A stretch of 64,000 nucleotides of DNA from assembly GCF_021602585.1 (NCBI RefSeq), contig NZ_BQIP01000014.1, positions 62,001 to 126,000 of the forward strand, written 5' to 3'. The notes under the pieces are model-generated. The model was not told the origin of the DNA and did no database searches. It saw nothing but the letters and a program-made list of their open reading frames with translations. A program made the translations under genes and the position numbers. This DNA is from Pseudomonas faucium (lineage in GTDB: Bacteria > Pseudomonadota > Gammaproteobacteria > Pseudomonadales > Pseudomonadaceae). Below are positions 53,986 through 61,790 of the stretch, piece after piece (position 1 is the stretch's first letter; each line of letters starts with the position of its first letter).

Positions 53986-55140
53986 ATGAAAGCACGCACA
54001 GGTCTTGTGACCCGCACTCTGTTCATCTATATCGCCATCGCCTCGACCATGATCGTCGGCGTCGGCCCGGTGTTTCTCGGCATGCTCGCGCGCAAGTTCG
54101 ACCTGCCGCTGGAGCAGCAGGGCTGGGTGCTGTCGATGGAAATGGCCGGCGTCATCGTCGGCACGCTGTTCAGCCCGGCGGCCGAACGCCGCGTCGGCAC
54201 CCGCCTGTTGACCCTGGGCGGTGCCTTGCTGGGCCTGGCCGCCAACCTGAGCTGCGTGCAGGCGGAGGGCTTCGCCGGCCTGCTGGCCTGCCGGCTGGTG
54301 GCGGGTGTCGGTGGCGGCTTGTTGTACAGCAGCGCGCTGACCGCCCTGGGCCGGTTGCCGCAGCAGGCACGCTCCTATGGCGCGATGCTGTTTCTGCAGA
54401 CCTTGCTGTTTGCGGCGTTCGCCTCGGTGTTGCCGGTGATTGCCGAGCGCTATGGCCTGAGCATGGCGATTACCGCGCTGGCGGCGTGGTTTGCGGTGAT
54501 CGTGCTGATCTGCCATTGGCTGCCGGATGTGCGTGCGGTGTGCCCGGTCGTCACGGAGCAGGTCATCCAGCACGCGCCGGGCAGCGGCAAGGTGGGGCTG
54601 TATGCGCTGGTCGGCATGCTGTGCCTGCAGATGGGCATCTACTCGGTGTGGGGCTTTCTGGAAAACCTGGCGGTCGAGGGCGGCGTTGCCCCGGTGGATG
54701 TCGGCTGGGCCTTGGGTTTGGGCTTGCTCGGCGGCCTGCCGGGTTCGGCGCTGCCCAGCCTGTTCGGCCAGCGCCTGTCGAGCAACCTGATGATCGCCCT
54801 GGGTTCGCTGGCCGTGCTCTGTTCGCTGGCCATGCTGGCCCGTGGCGTGCACCAGGCCGGGGAGCTGGCGGTGGCGGTGTTCGTGATGAACGTTGGCTGG
54901 ACGCTGGCGCTCACCTACTACATGGCCACCGTCGCCACCCATGACCCAAGCAAACGCCTGGCCCCGGCCATCGGCTTCGTCCAGGTGTCCGCTGCTGCCG
55001 TGGCGCCGGCGCTGGTCGCGGGGCTGTTGCCGTATTCGGGGGAGCAGGTGATCTACCTGCTGGCGGCGTTCGCCATCGTCGGCGGCGGGTTGATGCAGTG
55101 CCTGCTGTTGCGCGCGCAGCGGGGGCTGGTTCAGGTGTGA
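53986..55140 (+). CDS. MFS transporter of the amidohydrolase cluster
   Basis: A 384-residue MFS protein with twelve membrane segments. The N-terminal helix reads FIYIAIASTMIVGVGPVFLG, TM2/3 has VIVGTLFSPAAERRVGTRLL, and TM4 has LVAGVGGGLLYSSALTALG. It follows the amidohydrolase by 46 bp and probably brings the same substrate across the inner membrane, or exports a product. Substrate unknown. Confidence 0.85.
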   Translation: MKARTGLVTRTLFIYIAIASTMIVGVGPVFLGMLARKFDLPLEQQGWVLSMEMAGVIVGTLFSPAAERRVGTRLLTLGGALLGLAANLSCVQAEGFAGLLACRLVAGVGGGLLYSSALTALGRLPQQARSYGAMLFLQTLLFAAFASVLPVIAERYGLSMAITALAAWFAVIVLICHWLPDVRAVCPVVTEQVIQHAPGSGKVGLYALVGMLCLQMGIYSVWGFLENLAVEGGVAPVDVGWALGLGLLGGLPGSALPSLFGQRLSSNLMIALGSLAVLCSLAMLARGVHQAGELAVAVFVMNVGWTLALTYYMATVATHDPSKRLAPAIGFVQVSAAAVAPALVAGLLPYSGEQVIYLLAAFAIVGGGLMQCLLLRAQRGLVQV

Positions 55141-55192
55141 GGGGCTTCTGGTATCGTTGCCGGCACGCCTGATTACCCCTAGGAGTCCCTTC

Positions 55193-56152
55193 ATGAAAGC
55201 AGCCATCGTCCACGCCTTCGACCAACCCCCGCGCTATGGCGATATCGACGCGCCGCAAGCGGCAGCGGGCGAGGTGCTGGTGCGGGTGCGCGCCGCCGCA
55301 CTCAGCCAGCTGGTGCGTGCCCAGGCCAGCGGCAAGCACTACAGCAGTGGCAAGACCTTGCCGTTGGTGCCGGGTGCCGATGGTGTCGGCCTGCTGGAGG
55401 ACGGCACCCGCGTGTACTTCGCCTTCCCCCGCGCGCCGATCGGCGCCATGGCCGAGACCGTGGCCGTGGATGCGCGCTGCTGCGTAGCCATACCGGATGG
55501 CATCGATGACATCACGGCGGCGGCGATCGCCAACCCGGGCATGTCGTCGTGGTCGGCGCTGCAGGAACGGGCGGGGTTCAAGCCCGGCGAGCGCGTGTTG
55601 ATCAACGGCGCCGCCGGTGCCTCCGGGCGCCTGGCGATTCAGGTGGCCAAGCACCTGGGCGCATCGCGCGTGGTGGCGACGGCGCGCAACCGCGCGGTGC
55701 AAGCTGAGCTGCGCGAACTGGGCGCGGATGCCTTCATCTGCCTGGACCAGCCCGCCGAGCAGCTGACCGCTGCCTTGCGCGATGAAATCCGCGGGCCGGG
55801 CGTCGATATCGTGCTGGATTACCTGTGGGGGCAACCGGCCGCGTGCATCCTCGATGCCCTGGGCGGCCATGCCAGCCGCGAGGCCGCGCCACGTGTGCGC
55901 TTCGTCAACATCGGCGCGATTGCCGGGGCGACCTTGCCGATGAACCCCAGCGTGTTGCGCGGCACGGGCCTGGAGATGCTCGGCAGTGGCCTGGGCAGTG
56001 TGTCCAACGAAGGGTTGGTGAAGGTGGTCGGGCAGCTGCTGAAGGCGATCAAACCGGCGGGGATGAAGGTCGAGGCCCTGGCCGTGCCATTGAGCGAGGT
56101 CGAAGCGGCCTGGCAGCGCAGCAGCGCAGAACGCATCGTGTTCGTCATGTAG
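55193..56152 (+). CDS. MDR-family oxidoreductase, quinone-reductase-like
   Basis: A 319-residue zinc-independent medium-chain dehydrogenase. The NAD(P) motif is ERVLINGAAGASGRLAIQVA; the N-terminal GroES-like domain starts MKAAIVHAFDQPPRYGDIDA and lacks the zinc cysteines of true alcohol dehydrogenases. Such proteins reduce quinones or enones. Start ATG 55193 is supported by AGGAG eight bases upstream. It lies after the MFS gene but has its own spacing, and may or may not belong to the TetR cluster. Confidence 0.87.
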   Translation: MKAAIVHAFDQPPRYGDIDAPQAAAGEVLVRVRAAALSQLVRAQASGKHYSSGKTLPLVPGADGVGLLEDGTRVYFAFPRAPIGAMAETVAVDARCCVAIPDGIDDITAAAIANPGMSSWSALQERAGFKPGERVLINGAAGASGRLAIQVAKHLGASRVVATARNRAVQAELRELGADAFICLDQPAEQLTAALRDEIRGPGVDIVLDYLWGQPAACILDALGGHASREAAPRVRFVNIGAIAGATLPMNPSVLRGTGLEMLGSGLGSVSNEGLVKVVGQLLKAIKPAGMKVEALAVPLSEVEAAWQRSSAERIVFVM

Positions 56153-56185
56153 TTATTGCGGGCGTATCAGGCCAGGGAAGGCCGC

Positions 56186-56563
56186 TCACGCGGCCCAGGT
56201 TTCATGGAGATGACGCCATAGCACGCACTCGCCCTGCAGGCTGAAAAGCGCCGTCGAGATCCGCGTCTTTGCCTCCTGGCCCGGCAACCGGTGGGTTTCC
56301 CGGTAGCGAACCAGGGCACCGTCCGGCCACTGCGCCAAGGCCTGCATTTCGCTGAGCTCGATGCTCAATCCAGGCTGGCTGCCTGCACGCTGGGCGAACA
56401 GGGCTGCTACCTGCTGCAGCCCAACCTCCATACCTGAAGGCGAGACCATGGAGAAGTCCGGGTGGAACCGCTCGACCATCGCTTGGACCTGGGCCTCACC
56501 TCGGCAGAACAGCGCCTCGATCAGTTCGTGCAGGTCAATGACTTCTTGAAAGTAGGGATTCAT
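56186..56563 (-). CDS. NTF2-like/SnoaL-like (DUF4440) protein
   Basis: A 125-residue protein with the cone-shaped NTF2 fold pattern: two N-terminal helices (IDLHELIEALFCRGEAQVQA), a loop with FHPDFSMVSPSG and a curved sheet (LVRYRETHRLP, then TRISTALFSLQGECVLWRHL, HETW). Members include small isomerases, ketosteroid isomerase-like enzymes and non-enzymatic ligand binders. No catalytic residues can be assigned. Convergent with the MDR gene. Confidence 0.8.
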   Translation of the reverse strand: MNPYFQEVIDLHELIEALFCRGEAQVQAMVERFHPDFSMVSPSGMEVGLQQVAALFAQRAGSQPGLSIELSEMQALAQWPDGALVRYRETHRLPGQEAKTRISTALFSLQGECVLWRHLHETWAA

Positions 56564-56646
56564 GAGGTGGCGTCCTGGGTGGGGGGCCGATTATGCCTGA
56601 ACAACCTCAATCGACCCACGACAGCGTAAAAAGCAGCGCGGCTGCA

Positions 56647-57120
56647 CTAGACCTGGTAGTTGATGAGCGCCTTGCAGCTGATGGGGAAGTTGACCGAGTT
56701 GGCAATGAAACACTCGTGGTGCGCATCGTCATGCAGGCGCAGCGCAAGGTCGATATCCGATTCGCGGCTGATGACCACTTGTGGGCGCAGTTCCACGTCC
56801 TTGAAATGCCCCTTGCGCTGGCCATCGCCTTCGACCATCCGGCCCACCGGGTGGTCGACATAGTCCAGCACGCTCACCTGGTTGACGGCGCACAGGTGCA
56901 GATACCAAAGCTTGTGGCACGCGCTAATCGAGGCCAGCAACATGTCTTCAGGGTTCCAGCGTTCGGCGTTGCCGCGAAAGGCCGGGTCGGCGGAGCCAAG
57001 CACCGGCGCCTTGCCCGGGCTCTGTACGGTGAAGTCTCTCTGGTAGGCCGTGTAGCTGGCAGTGCCTTCACCTGTGTTGCCGGTCCAATTGATGGTGACA
57101 GCGTAATGGTGTTCTTTCAT
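56647..57120 (-). CDS. OsmC-family peroxiredoxin-like protein
   Basis: A 157-residue OsmC/Ohr-fold protein. The reactive cysteines are in LASISACHKLWYLHLCAVN and HHECFIANSVNFPI, placed as in OsmC proteins that reduce organic hydroperoxides. Start ATG 57120 (MKEHHYAVTINWTG) begins with the first strand. Monocistronic; induced by osmotic or oxidative stress in relatives, though no regulatory site is visible here. Confidence 0.9.
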   Translation of the reverse strand: MKEHHYAVTINWTGNTGEGTASYTAYQRDFTVQSPGKAPVLGSADPAFRGNAERWNPEDMLLASISACHKLWYLHLCAVNQVSVLDYVDHPVGRMVEGDGQRKGHFKDVELRPQVVISRESDIDLALRLHDDAHHECFIANSVNFPISCKALINYQV

Positions 57121-57374
57121 CGCCACTCCTGTGCTGGAAGTTTGCCCGCAGGACAGTCTGCGCTCCCGCGTCGGCGCCAACATCTTGCACGCCTGGCAGG
57201 GTTTCCCACCAGCGCCTGTTATTTGCAGCCGCGCAAGCATCAACAGTGCGCAGGCACTGATTCCGCGGCGGCGGCAGGGCTTGGCTTTTCCGCTGGTCAG
57301 GCGGTCATGGCGGATGGCCTGTACGGGGCTATCGTTGCTTGTCTGTGCCACGACGAGCGACCGAGGGCGGTGCC

Positions 57375-58088
57375 ATGAACACCAGTGATCTGCTTGAACA
57401 GTTATTGCGCGCCGGCCAAGGCTCGCAGGCGCAACAGCAACGCAGCGGCATGCCCGCGCAGGATGGCCTGGGCGGGCTGGGCGGCTTGCTTGGCGGTTTG
57501 CTCGGCGGCGGCAGTAGCAGCGGTGGCGGCGGTGGCCTGGGCGGCCTGCTCGGCGGGCTGCTGGGCGGTGGCAGCGCTGGCGGCAGCCCCCAGGGGCGTT
57601 CGGGAGGTACCAGTTATGCGGCCCTGGCATCGTTGGGCATGATGGCCTTCCAGGCCTATCAGAGCTGGCAGCGCAGCCAGGCCGCAGCGCCGCAACAGGC
57701 GTTGCAGACAGTCGATCAATTGTCCGGCCCCGAGGCTGAAGACCACAGCCATGCAATCTTGCGCGCGCTGATTGCCGCGGCCAAGGCGGACGGGCGCATC
57801 GACGAGCAGGAAGAGCAGGTGATCTACGCCGAGATCAAGCGCCACACCAACGATCCGCACCTGCAGCAGTGGCTCGATGACGAAGTCGGCAAGCCACTGG
57901 ATGCGGCCGAAGTGGCCCAGGCGGCCAAGGACCCGGCCATGGCCGCGGAAATGTACCTGGCCAGCGTGATGCTGGTGAATGACCAGGGCGACGCCGAGCG
58001 CGCCTACCTCGACGAGCTGGCCAGCGCGCTGCAGATTGAACCGGCGTTGCAGGTGCACCTGGAGCAGCAGGCCAAGGGCGGAGCGTGA
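57375..58088 (+). CDS. DUF533/TerB-like protein (YebE family)
   Basis: A 237-residue protein with three parts: a short helix, a strongly glycine-rich stretch (GGLGGLLGGLLGGGSSSGGG) at about residues 32-75, then a hydrophobic segment (AALASLGMMAFQAYQSW) and a C-terminal alpha-helical TerB-like domain (LRALIAAAKADGRIDEQEEQ ... HLEQQAKGGA) with acidic residues. Inner-membrane or membrane-associated. Function not known. ATG 57375 chosen at the domain boundary; a start 12 codons upstream would precede the family region. Confidence 0.87.
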   Translation: MNTSDLLEQLLRAGQGSQAQQQRSGMPAQDGLGGLGGLLGGLLGGGSSSGGGGGLGGLLGGLLGGGSAGGSPQGRSGGTSYAALASLGMMAFQAYQSWQRSQAAAPQQALQTVDQLSGPEAEDHSHAILRALIAAAKADGRIDEQEEQVIYAEIKRHTNDPHLQQWLDDEVGKPLDAAEVAQAAKDPAMAAEMYLASVMLVNDQGDAERAYLDELASALQIEPALQVHLEQQAKGGA

Positions 58089-58117
58089 CCAGGCGTCACT
58101 TCAACGGCTAAGGGTCT

Positions 58118-58669
58118 TTACGTGGGGAGGCCGAGCTTCAGGCCATAGCGCGTCAACGCAAGTGGCTCGCCGTCTTCTTCGACCACGCGCTGGCTCGCTT
58201 GCTGCGCGATGAAGCCCTGCCTGAGGTAAAAGCGCTTGGCGCGCACGTTGCCATCAAGCACCCAAGCGCTCACCTGCTCGAAGCCGCCAGCGCTCAGCGC
58301 CTGTCGTACCTGCGCCCATAAAGCTTCACCAATGCCTTGCCCCCAGGCCGCTGGGTCGAGGTATATCGCCATGAGCTCACCCATGTCTGCAGTGGCGCCC
58401 TCATCGCGGCTCGGGCCGAAGGAGCACCAGCCCACGGTTTGGCCATCGAGTTCCGCTACCCGTATTGACGGTGTGTTCTGTGCGATGGCCTGGGTCAGGA
58501 ACGCCACGCGGCGTTCGACAGTGGTGCTCAGGGCGTTCAGGTAATTGGCTGACAGCAGGCCCTGGTAGGCGCTCTGCCAGCTGCGGATGTGCAGGGTGGC
58601 GATGGCGGTCGCGTCGTCGGGGACGGGTTTGCGAATCAGCAGCCCTGGCAATGGGGTTGAGTGGGTCAT
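58118..58669 (-). CDS. GNAT-family N-acetyltransferase
   Basis: A 183-residue acetyltransferase. The N-terminal part IRKPVPDDATAIATLHIRSW starts the fold; motif A is ELMAIYLDPAAWGQGIGEAL, then the motif B segment FEQVSAWVLDGNVRAKRFY. No partner gene. The start at 58669 fits the family N-terminus; the codons upstream of it read as non-coding. Substrate unknown. Confidence 0.87.
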   Translation of the reverse strand: MTHSTPLPGLLIRKPVPDDATAIATLHIRSWQSAYQGLLSANYLNALSTTVERRVAFLTQAIAQNTPSIRVAELDGQTVGWCSFGPSRDEGATADMGELMAIYLDPAAWGQGIGEALWAQVRQALSAGGFEQVSAWVLDGNVRAKRFYLRQGFIAQQASQRVVEEDGEPLALTRYGLKLGLPT

Positions 58670-59490
58670 GGGGTTACGGCCTTTTTGCGCCTGTGATGAC
58701 CGAGGCTGCTGCAAATAAGGCGCCAGGTGCTCAGGGGCGGGTTTGGCAGAGCGAACATCCCTCAACTGTCGCGCTGGAGACACAACGGCAACAGCTTTGT
58801 CGGCTGCTTTACACTGAGTTTGCTGTTGAACCTGGGCGAGCAAATGTCTTGCGAGCGCGTGCGTGTAGCGTCATTGGCACTGACTGGCCACAACGATTTG
58901 CGCAGCTTCTGATCGACAGCTGTGTGCGAACCTTCTATTTGGCTGCCTGTATCGTTACAATTCGCGGGTTGCACCCAAACACCCCCCCAAGCGTCGTCCG
59001 GCAATAACGACGACGCCAACCCTGGCGATGCTCCCTGCCCAGGGCTTTCACCCTCGGTTGAGCCAAGGCTCAGTCGAAACCCTTGATTGGCGCTGCGGGC
59101 TTGAACCGCGGTGCATCTCGCCGACACGCGTGGTACCCCTGCGCTGTCGGCCTCTCGCCCGGCCAACGGAGCCGTGTCCAGAACCGGCATTGCTGCCCCG
59201 CACGATCAGTGTGGTCGCCGTTATCAGGCCCTTTCCTGGCTGGGCGTTTCATCAGCGGAACTGAGCTACCCCAAGGTGGTTCGAGCCCCGCTTTCAAATG
59301 CGCTTTCCACGGCGTCAGCCCGCTTGGCCCACGCACTTGTGCGGGCGGCGGGCGAGCCCGCTTTGGGGACCGCTGCCCAAACGCGCCCATGCGCGCGTGC
59401 ATGAAACAACCGAATGGATGGAATTCGCTCCGACTGTAAGGCAAGCCTGATCAGGCGGCGTCGAATGAAGTACGCAACAGGAGAAAGCTC
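58670..59490. other. Gene-poor region upstream of betT
   Basis: About 820 bases without a convincing gene. Open frames of 80-140 codons exist on both strands but have no recognisable domain, signal peptide or good ribosome binding site, and overlap each other. The part from 58780 to 59000 is less GC-rich than the flanks. The segment may contain a long betT leader, an unrecognised RNA or gene remnants; nothing definite is seen. Confidence 0.5.
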
Positions 59491-61725
59491 ATGCCCTTCG
59501 TACCTCCCAAGGATCAACACTGCAACGGTGATGATCCGACCACCCCAGCGACTGCTGGCCCCTGCGTGAAGACGCTGCCAGCGCTCGAACGCAGCAAATT
59601 CGGCGGCACGCCTCGCCGCCCTGGGCGGCCAGGCGACGCTGACGACCCTCCGGTATCGCGCAGTGACCTCAGCAAAGGTCACGACCAATTGGTCGTACAT
59701 CGGGAGGCGCGCATCAACTGGCGCGTGCTGCTGATTTCGTCAATGGTGATCCTGGCGTTTTCCATTGCCACGATCCTCATGCCCGATGCAGCACGCTCGA
59801 CGATGAAGCACACCACCGACTGGATTGCGACGAATCTGGGTTGGTACTACGTGCTGACGATGACCCTGGTCATCGGCTTCGTGCTGTGGGTCGCGTTTTC
59901 CAAAGAAGGGGACGTGCGCATCGGCCCTGACCACTCGCGGCCGCAGTACAAGCTGGTGACCTGGGTCGCCATGCTGTTCGCCGCAGGGGTCGGCATTGAC
60001 ATGCTGTTCTATTCGGTCACAGGCCCGGTCGTGCAGTACTTGCACCCGCCCAGCGGCGAAGGCGGTACTGCCCAGGCCATGCAGGATGCGGTGGTCTGGA
60101 CCATGTTTCACTATGGCATCGCCGGCTGGGCGATGTATGCCCTGCTGGGTATGGCCATGGGTTACTTCGCCTATCGGTGGGACATGCCGCTGTCGATTCG
60201 CGCCGCGCTCTACCCGCTGTTTGGCAAGCGCGTGCGCGGCCCCTTGGGCGATGGCATCAGCATCATTGCGCTGGTTGGCACCGTGTTTGGCGTCGCCACG
60301 TCGATGGGTATCGGTGTGGTACTGCTGAGCGTTGGTTTTTCGCTGTTGTTCGGCCTGGAACAGGGCCTGTCATTACAGATCGCATTGGTGCTGGGGGCTG
60401 TAGCGTTGACCATTGCCGCCACCACCTCCGGGGTTGACCGAGGCATCCGCTGGATCGCCGAGCTGAACCTTTGGAGCGCCGTGGCGATGATGCTGTACAT
60501 CCTGATAACAGGGCAGACGGCGTTCTTGTTGAATGCACTGGTGTCGAACATCGGCCAGTTTCTCGTCAGCTTCCCCGCGCGTACATTCCAGACGTTTGCC
60601 TACGAGCCCGACGGGGCCGGCTGGATGGCGGGGTGGACGTTGTTTTTCTGGGCCTTCTGGCTGGCCTGGGGGCCCTTCGTCGGTGTGTTCCTGGCGCGAA
60701 TCTCGCGCGGCCGCACCTTGCGGGAATTCGTCCTTGCGGCAGTCACAGCGCCAGTGCTTTGCGACTTCATCATTGTCTCGCTGTTCGGCAACAGCGCACT
60801 GTTCCAGGTGCTTGAGGGCAACACCGAGTTCGCCACGCTGGCGATGGACAGCCCCGAGCAGGGTTGGTACGCACTGCTGCAGATGTTCCCAGGCTCGATG
60901 TTTCTGATTGGCCTGGCAACGCTGTCCGGCTTGCTGTTCTACCTCACCAGCGCCAACTCCGGGGCGATGGTGATGTCGAACTTTTCTGCAACGATCCCTG
61001 ACCCTGCCCAAGACGGCCCGAGCTGGCTGCGTATCTTCTGGGCCTTGCTCACGGCCATGCTCACGGTGGCGATGCTGGTCGCAGGCGGGGTCACGACCAT
61101 GGAGTATGCAACGCTGATCTTCGCGCTACCGGTGACGATCATCACTTACCTGGTGATGGCATCCTTCTACAAGGTATTGCGCATGGAACGTGCCGAACGT
61201 GAAGGGCGCGTGCTGCGCCGGCCCTCGATGGCGGCTGGCGGCGGGCAGGTCCCGGAGCGCTCGTGGAAGCAACGGCTTGAGCACCTGCGGGCGTACCCAA
61301 CGCTGCGCCAGGTCACTCAGTTCCTTGACCGAACAGTGGGCCCTGCGCTGGACGAGGTCGTCGCTGAATTTCGCCAGCAGGGCTATGACGTCATCCGCGA
61401 AAGCCTGGTCAATACCCGCGGCGTCGAGGAACCGATGCTGCGGGTATCGATGGACAGCTTCCGGGACTTCCATTACCACGTCGCCATTGTCGAGGCGCCT
61501 GTGCCCATGTTCAGTGGCCGCATGACGCGCGAGATCGATGTCTATTACCGTTTGGAGGTGTTCACCCAGACGGGGTCTGGTGGTTATGACTTGATGGGCC
61601 TGACCAAGCAGCAGGTCATGGACGATGTGCTCAATCGCTATGAGGCCCACTTGGCGTTCCTTGTGTTCTCCAGCGAGAACGCCACCCCCTCCGTGCTGAC
61701 ACCCAGGCATTGCCTTGATCGCTGA
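59491..61725 (+). CDS. betT: BCCT-family choline transporter BetT
   Basis: A 744-residue betaine/choline/carnitine transporter. Twelve membrane segments begin at about residue 78. The family signature is FFWAFWLAWGPFVGVFLARI, preceded by the TM4 segment MFHYGIAGWAMYALLG. A C-terminal cytoplasmic domain of about 150 residues (from VPERSWKQRLEHLRAYP) is of the BetT type that regulates osmotic activation. The N-terminal 75 residues before TM1 are unusually long (Pro/Arg/Asp-rich, GGTPRRPGRPGDADDPP), but ATG 59491 has a good GGAG nearby. Choline uptake for glycine betaine synthesis is the likely role. Confidence 0.92.
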   Translation: MPFVPPKDQHCNGDDPTTPATAGPCVKTLPALERSKFGGTPRRPGRPGDADDPPVSRSDLSKGHDQLVVHREARINWRVLLISSMVILAFSIATILMPDAARSTMKHTTDWIATNLGWYYVLTMTLVIGFVLWVAFSKEGDVRIGPDHSRPQYKLVTWVAMLFAAGVGIDMLFYSVTGPVVQYLHPPSGEGGTAQAMQDAVVWTMFHYGIAGWAMYALLGMAMGYFAYRWDMPLSIRAALYPLFGKRVRGPLGDGISIIALVGTVFGVATSMGIGVVLLSVGFSLLFGLEQGLSLQIALVLGAVALTIAATTSGVDRGIRWIAELNLWSAVAMMLYILITGQTAFLLNALVSNIGQFLVSFPARTFQTFAYEPDGAGWMAGWTLFFWAFWLAWGPFVGVFLARISRGRTLREFVLAAVTAPVLCDFIIVSLFGNSALFQVLEGNTEFATLAMDSPEQGWYALLQMFPGSMFLIGLATLSGLLFYLTSANSGAMVMSNFSATIPDPAQDGPSWLRIFWALLTAMLTVAMLVAGGVTTMEYATLIFALPVTIITYLVMASFYKVLRMERAEREGRVLRRPSMAAGGGQVPERSWKQRLEHLRAYPTLRQVTQFLDRTVGPALDEVVAEFRQQGYDVIRESLVNTRGVEEPMLRVSMDSFRDFHYHVAIVEAPVPMFSGRMTREIDVYYRLEVFTQTGSGGYDLMGLTKQQVMDDVLNRYEAHLAFLVFSSENATPSVLTPRHCLDR

Positions 61726-61790
61726 TGGCGCACGGTAGCGGCAGGCGAAGAAGAGGGCCAGCGCCTTCGCGTGGCCCTTTTGGGCCTGTA

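Noticed and set aside
58762-59444. Several 90-140-codon frames on both strands upstream of betT
   Set aside because: They overlap one another, lack ribosome binding sites and domains, and have no family resemblance.
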